Below, in pieces: positions 7,863 to 16,409 of a stretch of DNA of 64,000 nt. Numbering within the stretch: the stretch's first letter is position 1; the number at the start of each line of letters is the position of its first letter. Source of the DNA: Oscillospiraceae bacterium (GTDB lineage: Bacteria > Bacillota > Clostridia > Oscillospirales > Ruminococcaceae); NCBI GenBank assembly GCA_015067025.1, contig SVNC01000002.1:151777-215776 (forward strand), read 5' to 3'. A program made the translations under genes and the position numbers. Below the pieces are notes generated by a model. The model had not been told where the DNA came from. It saw nothing but the letters and a program-made list of their open reading frames with translations, and ran no database searches.

Positions 7863-9182
7863 ATGGAATGGTTTAAAAATACAAGTGTATATCACATATA
7901 TCCTCTCGGATACTGCGGTTGCCCCAAAATCAATGATTTTACCGTAAATAAAGAAAATAAATTAAAATTGATTGAGGATAATATTCCTCATATAAAATCA
8001 ATGGGATTCAACGCAGTTTATTTTGGTCCTGTATTTGAGTCTGTAGCTCACGGATATGATACTGTAGATTACACAAAAATCGACTCAAGACTTGGTACAA
8101 ACGAAGATTTTGCAAACCTTTGCAATAAGCTACACGAAAACGGAATAAAGGTTATCCTTGACGGTGTTTTCAACCATGTCGGCAGAGAATTCGGCAAATT
8201 TGTTGAAGTCAGAAACGGAAACAACCAGTATCGTGACTGGTTCCATATAAATGATGGTAATTCTTGCTATAACGATGGTTTTTACTATGAAGGTTGGGAA
8301 GGTCATTATGAACTTGTTAAGCTGAATCTTTATAATCCAGCCGTAAAGGAATATATCAAGGACTGTATTACAGGCTGGGTGAAGGAATTCGGCATTGACG
8401 GTATAAGACTTGACGTAGCGTACTGCCTTGACCTCAATTTCCTTAAAGAGCTTCACGGTCATTGCAAATGGCTCAGAGATGATTTCTGGCTTATGGGCGA
8501 AACACTCCATGGCGATTATAATAAGTGGATGAACCCCGAAATGCTTGACAGTGTTACAAATTACGAATGTTATAAGGGGCTTTACTCAAGCTTCAATGAC
8601 CTTAATATGTTCGAAATATCTTATTCACTCAATCGTCAGTTTGGTAATGAAAACTGGTGTATTTACAGAGGAAAGCTTTTATACTCCTTTGTAGACAACC
8701 ACGACGTATCAAGAATTGCTACTATTTTAAAAAACAAAAAGCATATTCCTGTTGTTTACTCGCTTCTGTTTACTATGCCCGGCATACCCGGAGTGTATTA
8801 CGGTAGTGAATTTGGTATTGAAGGCGATAAGGCTCACGGTGATGATGCGTTAAGAACTATGTTCGAATATGATAAATACAAAAACAATGGAATTTACGAC
8901 GCAACAGAACTTCTCGCAAAGCTCTGTAAACTTAGAAATGAAAGCAAAGCTTTAGCTTATGGCAGTTTTACAAATCTTCAGATTACAAACAGACAGTATT
9001 CTTTCCGTAGAGATGCCGACGACGAAACTGTTGTAACTCTTCTCAACGCAGACGAAAGCAGTTTTGACTTTAATCCCAACATAGGAGGAAACTTTATAGA
9101 TATCCTTACAGGAGAAAAAGTAGACCTTTCCGCCCCTGTTCACATTGACGGCTGTAAGGCTATCGTGGCGGTAAGAGTATGA
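7863..9182 (+). CDS. GH13 alpha-amylase family glycosidase
   Basis: Intracellular 439-aa GH13 enzyme acting on alpha-glucans or maltodextrins; no signal peptide. The four conserved GH13 regions are present: I DGVFNHVG, II GIDGIRLDVA (catalytic nucleophile D), III LMGETLHG (acid/base E) and IV FVDNHDVSR. It opens directly with the barrel (VYHIYPLGYCG), without the N-terminal starch-binding domain of neopullulanases, and ends with a short beta domain. Its last 4 bp overlap the HAD gene, suggesting a small sugar-utilisation operon. Together with the glycogen phosphorylase at 17.7 kb it fits storage-polysaccharide turnover. Exact specificity is not determinable. Confidence 0.93.
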   Translation: MEWFKNTSVYHIYPLGYCGCPKINDFTVNKENKLKLIEDNIPHIKSMGFNAVYFGPVFESVAHGYDTVDYTKIDSRLGTNEDFANLCNKLHENGIKVILDGVFNHVGREFGKFVEVRNGNNQYRDWFHINDGNSCYNDGFYYEGWEGHYELVKLNLYNPAVKEYIKDCITGWVKEFGIDGIRLDVAYCLDLNFLKELHGHCKWLRDDFWLMGETLHGDYNKWMNPEMLDSVTNYECYKGLYSSFNDLNMFEISYSLNRQFGNENWCIYRGKLLYSFVDNHDVSRIATILKNKKHIPVVYSLLFTMPGIPGVYYGSEFGIEGDKAHGDDALRTMFEYDKYKNNGIYDATELLAKLCKLRNESKALAYGSFTNLQITNRQYSFRRDADDETVVTLLNADESSFDFNPNIGGNFIDILTGEKVDLSAPVHIDGCKAIVAVRV

Positions 9183-9838
9183 TAAAAGCAGTTTTATTTG
9201 ATATGGACGGCACTCTCCTTGACACCGAAAGCACAGGACTTAAAGCGTGGCAGTATATTATAGATAAGTATGACCTTAATCTCGACCTTACTTTGCCGAT
9301 AAAATCCATCGGACTTAACAATAAATCAATGTCCGAGCTTTTCTATAACGAACTTGGTGCAGATTTTCCTTTTAAACAATACTGGCAAGAGGGAACTGAG
9401 TATCTGAAAAAATACGAAGAAGAACATGGCATCGACGTAAAAGATGGTTTTGAAGAACTATCTGCATATCTTAAAGAGAATAACGTCAAAATGCTTGTAG
9501 CGACCTCTACATACCACAATTCAGCGATAGAAAAGCTGAAAAAAGCAGGAATATACGAGCATTTTGACGGCCTCATCGGCGGAGATGAAATTGAAAACGG
9601 TAAGCCAGCACCTGATATTTTTCTTGAATGTGCTAAACTTGCCGGCTATTCTACAGAGGAATGTCTTGTAGTCGAAGATAGTGAAAACGGCGTAAGATCT
9701 GCCTTAGCCGCAGATATCAGGTGTATATACATAAAGGATATCAAGGATATAAACGGCGAGCTTAAATCAAAAGTGTTCAGAGAGTGTAAAGATTTATCTC
9801 AGATTATTGAAGTGATAAAAGAAGTAAATTTCATTTAA
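9179..9838 (+). CDS. HAD-superfamily phosphatase, beta-phosphoglucomutase-like subclass
   Basis: 219 aa. HAD motifs: I FDMDGTLLDTES, II ATSTYHNS, III GKPAPD (Lys) and IV VVEDSENGVRSA. The helical cap (residues 15-80) is the class C1 type seen in beta-phosphoglucomutase, PGP and GPH-like enzymes. The position after the amylase with a 4-bp overlap makes a sugar-phosphate substrate likely, for example beta-glucose-1-phosphate from maltose phosphorolysis, but many paralogues have broad phosphatase activity. Ends 82 bp before metA. Confidence 0.88.
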   Translation: MIKAVLFDMDGTLLDTESTGLKAWQYIIDKYDLNLDLTLPIKSIGLNNKSMSELFYNELGADFPFKQYWQEGTEYLKKYEEEHGIDVKDGFEELSAYLKENNVKMLVATSTYHNSAIEKLKKAGIYEHFDGLIGGDEIENGKPAPDIFLECAKLAGYSTEECLVVEDSENGVRSALAADIRCIYIKDIKDINGELKSKVFRECKDLSQIIEVIKEVNFI

Positions 9839-9920
9839 ACTATTGATTTTTTTTTCGTTTTATGTTAAAATTACTCATTGTTGTATGACGAAAGAAAAGA
9901 CAAAGGAAAGGTAAGACAGT

Positions 9921-10844
9921 ATGCCAATAAATATACCAAATAATCTGCCTGCATTTTCTACACTTGTAAACGAAAATATCTTCGTAATGTCCGATGAAAA
10001 GGCATCAAAGCAAGATATAAGACCTCTTAAGGTAGCAATAGTAAATCTGATGCCAACTAAGATCGTAACTGAAACACAGCTTTTAAGATTACTTAGTAAC
10101 ACTCCTCTTCAGGTGGATATTACACTTATAAAAACAGAAACTCATAACCCTAAAAACACTTCACAGGAACATTTAATCAATTTCTATACCACCTTTAACG
10201 AAATAAAGGATCAGTACTTTGATGCAACCATTATAACCGGTGCACCTGTTGAACTTCTTGATTTTGAATCGGTAAACTACTGGAAAGAATTATGCGACAT
10301 TATGGAATGGAGCAAATCCCATTCTTTTAGCACAGTACATATCTGCTGGGCAGCTTTTGCAGGTCTTTATTACCATTTCGGACTTCAGAAGAAAGTACTT
10401 GACAGAAAAATGTTCGGCATTTTCCCTCATAAGCTTTGTGTATCTAATCATCCTTTATTAAAAGGATTTGACGATACCTTTATGGTACCTCATTCACGCT
10501 ACACAGAGGTAAGTATCGAAGATATACAGAATTGTCCCGGACTTAATATGCTCGCATATTCTGATATTTCAGGTGCTTATATAATCGCTGACAGTACAAA
10601 CAGACAGATATTCATTACAGGTCACGCTGAATATGACAGAGATACACTCAAGACTGAATATATGAGAGATGTAGATAAAGGTCTTCCAATCGATGTTCCT
10701 TATAATTATTTCCCCGATGATAATCCTAATTTAATCCCGCCCTTCTGCTGGAGAGGTCATGCCAGCCTTATGTATTCAAACTGGCTCAATTTCTGCGTAT
10801 ATCAGGAAACACCCTTTGACCTGACACAGATCAAGCCGTTATAA
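9921..10844 (+). CDS. metA: Homoserine O-acyltransferase MetA, predicted acetyl-CoA dependent
   Basis: First committed step of methionine synthesis: homoserine to O-acyl-homoserine. 307 aa, the normal length. The acyl-enzyme cysteine is C142 in HICWAAFAG, and the His/Glu pair is in ITGHAEYD. Residue 111 is Glu (TGAPVE), the residue associated with acetyl-CoA use, whereas succinyl-CoA enzymes have Gly there, so I predict O-acetylhomoserine as product. RBS AAAGGAAAGG before the ATG. No SAM riboswitch or T-box is seen in the 82-bp leader. The last 30 or so bases differ in codon choice from a duplicated tail at 12248-12392, so the 3' end may be from a recombinant allele. Confidence 0.96.
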   Translation: MPINIPNNLPAFSTLVNENIFVMSDEKASKQDIRPLKVAIVNLMPTKIVTETQLLRLLSNTPLQVDITLIKTETHNPKNTSQEHLINFYTTFNEIKDQYFDATIITGAPVELLDFESVNYWKELCDIMEWSKSHSFSTVHICWAAFAGLYYHFGLQKKVLDRKMFGIFPHKLCVSNHPLLKGFDDTFMVPHSRYTEVSIEDIQNCPGLNMLAYSDISGAYIIADSTNRQIFITGHAEYDRDTLKTEYMRDVDKGLPIDVPYNYFPDDNPNLIPPFCWRGHASLMYSNWLNFCVYQETPFDLTQIKPL

Positions 10845-10851
10845 AAAAGTT

Positions 10852-10883
10852 ACACCCCACAGATTTTAATGTCTGTGGGGTGT
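10852..10883 (-). terminator. Strong intrinsic terminator between metA and the lipoprotein gene
   Basis: A perfect 12-bp inverted repeat at 10852-10863 and 10872-10883 with an 8-nt loop. On the minus strand it is followed by AACTTTTTT, so it chiefly terminates the lipoprotein gene ending at 10889. It may also stop metA transcripts. Confidence 0.85.
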
Positions 10884-10888
10884 GGTGT

Positions 10889-11959
10889 TTATATTTCAAG
10901 ATTAAAATGATAGTCAATATGTTCTTTTGAAAATTCGTGATTAGATTCTAATACATATAAATTAACAGTGTCGTAGTAGTGTCCGTAATCACTTACACTA
11001 ACACCATTAACATAATTAGATAAAAGAATATCGCCATCAAGAGTGTTACTCCACATGTGTACTTTTAATATACCATCAATTCTTGATTTATCTGGCTCGC
11101 CATACAACTCTTTTAATTTGTTAAAAAACATATCATAATCAGGGCATTTCTTTTCTTTGCAGAATTCGAAGTGCCCCATAGAATACTCACCACCGCCCCA
11201 TAAATTAAATCCATATACATCATGTAATTCTACAGATGTCTGAACCTCATATAGTAAAGTTATTCCTTGTTCGGTATTATAGCAACAGCCGTTATAGGGT
11301 AGCGTTATACCAAACAGGTTAAAATAGTCGCCGTACGATAAGAATTTGCCGCCTTTTTCTCCAAATTCCCATCCGTAATTATAATAAAAGCCTTCATTTT
11401 CTAACGGCTCACCTAATTCTACTAATGTTTTTCCCCACAATTTATCAAATCCTTCGCAATGTCCTGTCGGAGTATCATCAGGTTTTTCAGTGGCTATGGT
11501 TGTAGTTTCGGGTGCCTTTGTAGTAGTTGTTGTGGTGGTTTCAGGCTTTGGTGTAACTGTAGTTTCGGGTTTTTTAGATGTAGTTGTGGTAGTTGTTTCG
11601 GGCTTTGGTGTAGCAACAGTTTCAGGCTTTTTCGTTGTGGTGGCTGATGCAGTAGTTTCAGGCTCTGGAGTAGATTCTGTTTCTGTTGCTTTCGTTGTGG
11701 TAGTAGTTTCTGTTTTTTCTGTTGTCGTTTCAACTACAGAATTTTCTTCAGTTTCAGGGTTCTTTGTAACCTCTGACTTGCTTTCCGAATCAGTTATACT
11801 TGTTTCCTGCCCGCTTATAGCTTCATCAACGGAGCTTTCAACCTTGCTTGTTGTTTCTGGTACAGAAGACAAGACGGATTCGTCTTCGGGTGTTCCGCAG
11901 GAACAGAGCAGGGAAACGGAAAGTAAAAGACATACCGCTTTAAGTAAGTGCTTTTCCAT
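10889..11959 (-). CDS. Lipoprotein with Thr/Pro-rich linker and C-terminal domain of unknown function
   Basis: 356 aa from the ATG at 11959, chosen because it has GAAAGGAA upstream and opens directly with a lipoprotein signal peptide (LLLSVSLLCSCG, lipobox Cys at about residue 21). Residues 30-165 are low-complexity Thr/Ser/Glu, with repeats of about 15-18 residues built on KPETTxTPKPETTTTTT, a flexible linker as in surface proteins. Residues 170-356 form a globular region rich in aromatic residues (CEGFDKLWGKTLVELGEP, then KKCPDYDMFFNKLKELYG) that I do not recognise. Probably displayed on the outer face of the membrane. It lies in a segment inserted beside metA and is bracketed by a structured leader and a strong terminator. 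Confidence 0.85.
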   Translation of the reverse strand: MEKHLLKAVCLLLSVSLLCSCGTPEDESVLSSVPETTSKVESSVDEAISGQETSITDSESKSEVTKNPETEENSVVETTTEKTETTTTTKATETESTPEPETTASATTTKKPETVATPKPETTTTTTSKKPETTVTPKPETTTTTTTKAPETTTIATEKPDDTPTGHCEGFDKLWGKTLVELGEPLENEGFYYNYGWEFGEKGGKFLSYGDYFNLFGITLPYNGCCYNTEQGITLLYEVQTSVELHDVYGFNLWGGGEYSMGHFEFCKEKKCPDYDMFFNKLKELYGEPDKSRIDGILKVHMWSNTLDGDILLSNYVNGVSVSDYGHYYDTVNLYVLESNHEFSKEHIDYHFNLEI

Positions 11960-11980
11960 GGTTAAAATTCCTTTCAAAAT

Positions 11981-12008
11981 AAAAAAGTGCGCAGCCGAAG
12001 CCACGCAC
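11981..12008 (-). terminator. Terminator-like hairpin in the leader of the lipoprotein gene
   Basis: Reading leftward, a 9-bp stem with a UUCG tetraloop (11987-12008, two G-U pairs) is followed by six U (11986-11981), only about 20 bp upstream of the lipoprotein start at 11959. A terminator at this place would act as an attenuator or separate an upstream small RNA from the gene. Confidence 0.6.
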
Positions 12009-12032
12009 CGAAAAATGCAAAGCTCCGATTGT

Positions 12033-12142
12033 TGCGACACAATTCTGCTATTCTAGGAATGCAAGAAAAGAGCATGCACTTTTACCATGAAAAGTAAAAA
12101 TAGCATTCCCGTATGAATAGCAAAATATTGAATTGTGTCGCA
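12033..12142. repeat. Long interrupted inverted repeat (extended stem-loop)
   Basis: Nested complementary arms: TGCGACACAATTC (12033-12045) with 12130-12142, 13 bp perfect; TGCTATTC (12046-12053) with 12115-12122, 8 bp; GGAATGC (12056-12062) with 12103-12109, 7 bp; ACTTTT (12078-12083) with 12090-12095. The 110-nt folded element lies upstream of the lipoprotein gene on its strand. It could be an RNA leader structure or a MITE-like element. Confidence 0.7.
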
Positions 12143-12184
12143 TCTTTATTTTAACACAAAGGGAGAATTTTGTCAATACGTTAA

Positions 12185-12232
12185 CACCTTATCCTCAAGG
12201 AGAAGGTGTCAGCGTAGCTGGCGGATGAGGTG
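12185..12232. repeat. Short palindromic intergenic repeat
   Basis: The unit opens with CACCTTATCCT-caa-AGGAGAAGGTG, which forms a stem with one mismatch, and continues with GTCAGCGTAGCTGGCGGAT, closing in GAGGTG. The style is that of dispersed REP-like repeats found in many Ruminococcaceae genomes. Only one copy is in this window, so dispersal is inferred. It sits just left of the duplicated metA tail. Confidence 0.5.
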
Positions 12233-12247
12233 CAAAAATCCGCCCCT

Positions 12248-12392
12248 TTATAATTATTTCCCCGATGATAATCCTAATTTAATCCCGCCCTTCTGCTGGA
12301 GAGGTCATGCCAGCCTTATGTATTCAAACTGGCTCAATTTCTGCGTATATCAGGAAACACCTTACGATTTAACACAAATAAAACCACTTTAA
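12248..12392 (+). pseudogene. metA: Duplicated 3' fragment of metA
   Basis: Bases 12248-12361 are identical over 114 bp to metA 10700-10813. After that the tail still encodes the same C-terminus (one residue different, Tyr for Phe) but with many synonymous changes, then a stop at 12392. No start or upstream metA sequence is attached, so it cannot encode an enzyme. It looks like the native metA 3' end left behind after a segment carrying a different metA tail plus the lipoprotein gene recombined into the locus. Confidence 0.9.
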
Positions 12393-12400
12393 TAATTATT

Positions 12401-12428
12401 AAAAGCTATGAATTTCATAGCTTTTTTT
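12401..12428 (+). terminator. Intrinsic terminator after the duplicated metA tail
   Basis: An AAGCTATGAA / TTCATAGCTT stem followed by TTTTTTT. Probably the original metA terminator before the insertion. Confidence 0.8.
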
Positions 12429-12474
12429 ATTTAATAAAAATTTAATAAACTTTTAAGGATTATTTAATAATTCT

Positions 12475-12499
12475 CCTGTTATAATTAAGACATAACAGG
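12475..12499 (+). promoter_or_regulatory. -10 box with overlapping inverted repeat upstream of the ABC exporter
   Basis: TATAAT at 12480-12485 with an upstream TG (extended -10). CCTGTTAT (12475-12482) and ATAACAGG (12492-12499) form an 8-bp inverted repeat spaced by 9 bp across the -10, a likely operator, perhaps for the response regulator at 15.7 kb. No strong -35. Confidence 0.5.
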
Positions 12500-12514
12500 A
12501 AAGGAGCATAAGAA

Positions 12515-14881
12515 ATGTATCTTAGCATTCTGAAAAAAGACCTTAAAAGAAAAAAGGCAATGAATATAATTCTGCTTATATTCATTATACTTGCAACGAT
12601 GTTTGTAGCAAGCGGTCTGAATAACGTGTTCACAGTTATAAACGGCACGGATTATTACCTTGACAAAGCGGAAATAGGCGATTTTGTAGTTATTACGATG
12701 GGCGATGATTCGAGAGGACACGCCGACGGTATACTCGAAAAAGCGGACTGTGTAAAAAGCCACAAAATTGAAACCTGTATTTTCGGCTCGCAGAACAGTG
12801 TTTCGCGTGTTGACGGCTCAGATGTTCAAACTAAAAATACAGCATTGTTTCAGTCTATGTCAGACGCTAAGCTGAAATTTTTTGATATCAAGAATGAACT
12901 TGTTACCAATGTAAATCAAGGCGAGGTAATGATTGCAGGTAAATTTATAGAAAACAACAATTTCGAGATAGGCGATTCTATCCGCATCAAATTAGGCGAT
13001 GTAGAAATGGATCTGAAAATTGCAGGAAAAGTCAAGGATGCTTTTTTAGGCTCTGATTTTATGGGCAATACGAGATTTCTGCTGAATCAGGCGGATTACG
13101 ATAAGTTCCTCGCAGATGACATGATAAAGGCACACTATCAGGGCGAGGTTGCTTATATCGAAACAGATGACGTGGCATCAACCATATCAGCTATTGCAGA
13201 TATTCCCGGAATCGCCTTTTCGGGTGCAAGAAGCACTCTTGTAATGTGCTATGTAATGGAAATGATCGTAGCGTTTGTCGTGCTTGTTTTAAGCATATGT
13301 CTTATAATCGTATCCTTTGTAGTGCTTCGTTTTTCAATTGGCTTTACAATTGCCGAGGAATACAGAGAAATAGGCGTCATGAAGGCTATAGGTATTAAAA
13401 ACCATAAAATAAGAGGCCTTTATATAGTAAAATATCTTATTATGTCGGTAGTTGGCGGTATTATAGGCTTTTTCGCAAGCATCCCCTTCGGTAATCTACT
13501 GATGGCGTCTGTAACTGAAAATATGGTACTTGGTAATAATGCGGGTGTGCTTATAAATATTATCAGTACAATCGCTACAATAATTATTATCCTTTTGTTT
13601 GCATACGGTTCAACAGGAAAAGTAAAGAAGCTTACACCTATAGATGCAATACGTTCGGGGCAGACAGGAGAACGCTTTGGCAAAAAAAGCTTCCTTCGTA
13701 TAGGTAGAACAAAAGTCAGACCCTCTTTATATATGGCAATAAACGATGTATTAAGTGCTCCAAAGCGTTTTATGACAATTATAATTTCATTTTTCCTTTG
13801 CACACTTTTTGTACTTATGCTTGTAAATACAGTTTCCACGATGAAAAGCCCTAATCTTATCACAACCTTCGGAACAAAAAGTGATCTTTATATAACTGAT
13901 ATTGATGGCGCAATGGAACTTATGAATACAAGCGATAAGGAAAATCTCGAAATTGAACTGAAAAAACTTTCTGATAAGATTTCAGATGCAGATATGCCTT
14001 GCGACATAAGTGTTGATATACAGTACAAGTACAAGGTTATAGTTTCAGAAAAGGAATTTGCAATATCCTGTGCACAAAGTATAAACATTCCTGTAGACAA
14101 ATACGACTATCTTGAAGGAACAGCTCCACAGAACAAAAAAGAGATTGCCGTAACACCTCAGGTTTCTGAATTGCTGAATATAAAAATAGGCGATACAGTA
14201 ACAATTGATTTTGTAGGTGAAAAAATCGACTGCATAGTAACAGCATACTTCCAAACAATGAACAATCTTGGTGAACTTATCCGTCTTCATGATGATGCAC
14301 CTACAGATATGAGTTGTGTTTCAGCCATCAGACAATATCAGGTTGACTTTACTGATAATCCATCTGATACTGAAATTGAAAACAGAAAGGAAAAAATCAA
14401 GGAGCTTTTAGATATCGAAGAAATAATGAATGCAACTGAATACTGTGTAGACTGCGTATCGGTTGTTCCTACAATGGATGCTGTTAAGCTTCTGCTTTTA
14501 ATAATAACAATTATTGTAGTTATTCTTGTTACAGTTCTTGTTGAACGCTCCTTTATCTCAGATGAAAAGAGCCAGATCGCCCTTTTAAAGGCTATCGGTT
14601 TCAGAAACAGAACCATAATTAACTGGAACACCTTACGCTTTGGTATAGTTGCACTTATTGCAGCAATTTTGGCCGCAGCAGCGTCAATCCCTATGACAGT
14701 ACTTTGTATTACACCTATTTTCGGAATGATGGGTGCAACAAAAATCGAGTTTAATATTGATCCTTTACAGATATTCCTGATTTATCCCGCGATTATTTTT
14801 GCTGTAACAATTATTTCAGCATTCCTCACATCGCTCTATACAAGAAAAATCAAATCATCAGACACAGCCAGCATTGAGTAA
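12515..14881 (+). CDS. ABC transporter permease, FtsX/MacB-like, 788 aa
   Basis: Membrane component of an ABC exporter. It has the FtsX-type layout: an N-terminal TM near residues 15-38 (IILLIFIILATMFVASGL), a large extracytoplasmic domain, three TMs around residues 245-370, then a second copy of the module with TMs near 420-445, another outside domain, and three C-terminal TMs. The duplicated FtsX domain resembles antimicrobial-peptide or lantibiotic exporters. RBS AGGAAAGGAG. The ATPase follows after 14 bp and a two-component system after that, the usual arrangement of peptide-sensing detoxification modules. Substrate unknown. Confidence 0.9.
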   Translation: MYLSILKKDLKRKKAMNIILLIFIILATMFVASGLNNVFTVINGTDYYLDKAEIGDFVVITMGDDSRGHADGILEKADCVKSHKIETCIFGSQNSVSRVDGSDVQTKNTALFQSMSDAKLKFFDIKNELVTNVNQGEVMIAGKFIENNNFEIGDSIRIKLGDVEMDLKIAGKVKDAFLGSDFMGNTRFLLNQADYDKFLADDMIKAHYQGEVAYIETDDVASTISAIADIPGIAFSGARSTLVMCYVMEMIVAFVVLVLSICLIIVSFVVLRFSIGFTIAEEYREIGVMKAIGIKNHKIRGLYIVKYLIMSVVGGIIGFFASIPFGNLLMASVTENMVLGNNAGVLINIISTIATIIIILLFAYGSTGKVKKLTPIDAIRSGQTGERFGKKSFLRIGRTKVRPSLYMAINDVLSAPKRFMTIIISFFLCTLFVLMLVNTVSTMKSPNLITTFGTKSDLYITDIDGAMELMNTSDKENLEIELKKLSDKISDADMPCDISVDIQYKYKVIVSEKEFAISCAQSINIPVDKYDYLEGTAPQNKKEIAVTPQVSELLNIKIGDTVTIDFVGEKIDCIVTAYFQTMNNLGELIRLHDDAPTDMSCVSAIRQYQVDFTDNPSDTEIENRKEKIKELLDIEEIMNATEYCVDCVSVVPTMDAVKLLLLIITIIVVILVTVLVERSFISDEKSQIALLKAIGFRNRTIINWNTLRFGIVALIAAILAAAASIPMTVLCITPIFGMMGATKIEFNIDPLQIFLIYPAIIFAVTIISAFLTSLYTRKIKSSDTASIE

Positions 14882-14895
14882 GAAAGGAAATTACC

Positions 14896-15657
14896 ATGAA
14901 TATTTTAGAAGTAAAAGACCTTTGCAAAACATATATCGTAAACAAGCGTCAGAACAATGTTCTTAAGAATGTAAATTTCTCTGTAGCAAAAGGAGATATG
15001 GTGACAATTATGGGGCCTTCCGGTTCCGGTAAATCGACACTTTTATATACCGTATCAGGTATGGATAAGGCTACAGCAGGCGAAGTTTCATTCTGTGGTA
15101 AAGATATTACCAAAATGAATGATAAGAAACTTGCAGACGTAAGACTTGATGAAATGGGATTCATATTCCAGCAGATGTATATGATGAAAAATATGTCTAT
15201 ACTTGATAACATAATCCTTCCTGCCTGTCAGTCTAAGAAAACAAATGAAAGCAGAAAGGCAATTACTGAAAGAGGTCTTACTCTAATGAGGAATTTAGGC
15301 ATAGTTGATATTGCTGATAATGATATCAACGAGGTTTCAGGTGGTCAGCTTCAGCGTGCTTGTATTTGCCGCAGTATGATTAATAACCCCGAAATCATCT
15401 TTGCTGATGAGCCTACAGGTGCACTTAATCGTGCATCATCTGATGAAGTTATGGAAGAATTAAAAAAGCTCAATGATAACGGTACAACCATTCTTCTTGT
15501 TACTCACGACGTAAAGGTTGCAGCAAAATGCAAAAGAGTGCTTTTTATAGTTGACGGAAACATAAAAGGGGAGTATAATTTAGATAAAGGTGAAAATATT
15601 TCAATGAGAGATAAGGAAAGAGCAGTAAACAACTGGCTTATGGAAATGGGCTGGTAA
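14896..15657 (+). CDS. ABC transporter ATPase, MacB/LolD-type
   Basis: 253-aa nucleotide-binding subunit for the preceding permease. Walker A GPSGSGKST, Q-loop FIFQQMYMM, signature VSGGQLQRACICR (SGGQ), Walker B IIFADEPTGALN and switch His in LVTHDVKVA. The ADEPTGAL sequence and the 14-bp gap to an FtsX-type permease place it in the MacB/BceA exporter group. The C-terminal tail is short and carries no extra domain. Confidence 0.94.
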   Translation: MNILEVKDLCKTYIVNKRQNNVLKNVNFSVAKGDMVTIMGPSGSGKSTLLYTVSGMDKATAGEVSFCGKDITKMNDKKLADVRLDEMGFIFQQMYMMKNMSILDNIILPACQSKKTNESRKAITERGLTLMRNLGIVDIADNDINEVSGGQLQRACICRSMINNPEIIFADEPTGALNRASSDEVMEELKKLNDNGTTILLVTHDVKVAAKCKRVLFIVDGNIKGEYNLDKGENISMRDKERAVNNWLMEMGW

Positions 15658-15746
15658 ACGCAGAGCGTTTAACCTCAGTTCCGCCGTGCGATGACGTGCA
15701 TTTGGCATATAAGAAAAAATTTCGCCTGACATTGAAAGGAACGTAT

Positions 15747-16409
15747 ATGACTGATATTCTTATTGTGGAAGATAACAAGGAGTTATCTGAACTCCTCTCA
15801 GCCTTTTTAAGAGCAGAAAACTATATTGTAACAGTTGCAGAAACAGGCGAAAAAGCACTATCTTTGTACGAGAAATACGGAGCAAAACTTATTGTCCTTG
15901 ATATAATGCTACCCGGCATTGACGGCTTTGCCGTATGCAAAAGAATACGGGAGCAGAGCAACACTCCTATTCTTATCGTAAGTGCCAAAAACGAGAAGGA
16001 CGACAAGCTGACCGGTCTTACACTTGGTGCTGATGATTACATAGAAAAGCCTTATGATATTGATATAATGCTGGCGAAGATTTCAGGTATATTCAAGCGC
16101 AGATATGCCGTAGACGAGATTATTGACGGCGATATAAGAATAAACAAGGCAAGCCGCAGCGTTTATAAAAACGATATAGAAATAGAGATGACCGCCAAGG
16201 AATATGAGATACTTGTTCTGCTGATGGAAAACAAGGGTAAGGCTATGACAAAGGAATATCTTTTCAATCAGATATGGGGAAGTGACAGTTTTTCCGAGCA
16301 GCAGACGCTGACTGTTCATATAAAGTGGCTCAGAGAAAAAATAGAAGATGATCCCAAAAATCCGACAAGAATAGCAACAGTATGGGGAGTAGGGTATAAG
16401 TATATATGA
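15747..16409 (+). CDS. OmpR/PhoB-family response regulator
   Basis: 220 aa from the ATG at 15747, chosen because GAAAGGA lies 9 bp upstream and the receiver domain begins at once (TDILIVEDNKE). Phosphorylation Asp in LIVLDIMLPG, then a C-terminal winged helix (TLTVHIKWLREKIEDD and VWGVGYKYI). It overlaps the kinase gene by 4 bp. Likely regulates the adjacent ABC exporter. The 89-bp gap before it holds a small AAACGC/GCGTTT hairpin at the end of the ATPase gene. Confidence 0.94.
   Translation: MTDILIVEDNKELSELLSAFLRAENYIVTVAETGEKALSLYEKYGAKLIVLDIMLPGIDGFAVCKRIREQSNTPILIVSAKNEKDDKLTGLTLGADDYIEKPYDIDIMLAKISGIFKRRYAVDEIIDGDIRINKASRSVYKNDIEIEMTAKEYEILVLLMENKGKAMTKEYLFNQIWGSDSFSEQQTLTVHIKWLREKIEDDPKNPTRIATVWGVGYKYI

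Noticed and set aside
9839..9920. Possible SAM riboswitch or T-box before metA
   Set aside because: Only 82 bp, without the conserved kink-turn core or a T-box sequence.
11490..12056. Open frame on the plus strand rich in Val/Ser
   Set aside because: It is the antisense of the Thr-rich repeats of the lipoprotein gene; no ribosome site and only low-complexity product.
12135..12392. An 85-aa ORF ending with the MetA C-terminus
   Set aside because: The first 38 residues come from a REP-like repeat and spacer; the rest is a copied metA tail. Listed as pseudogene fragment instead.
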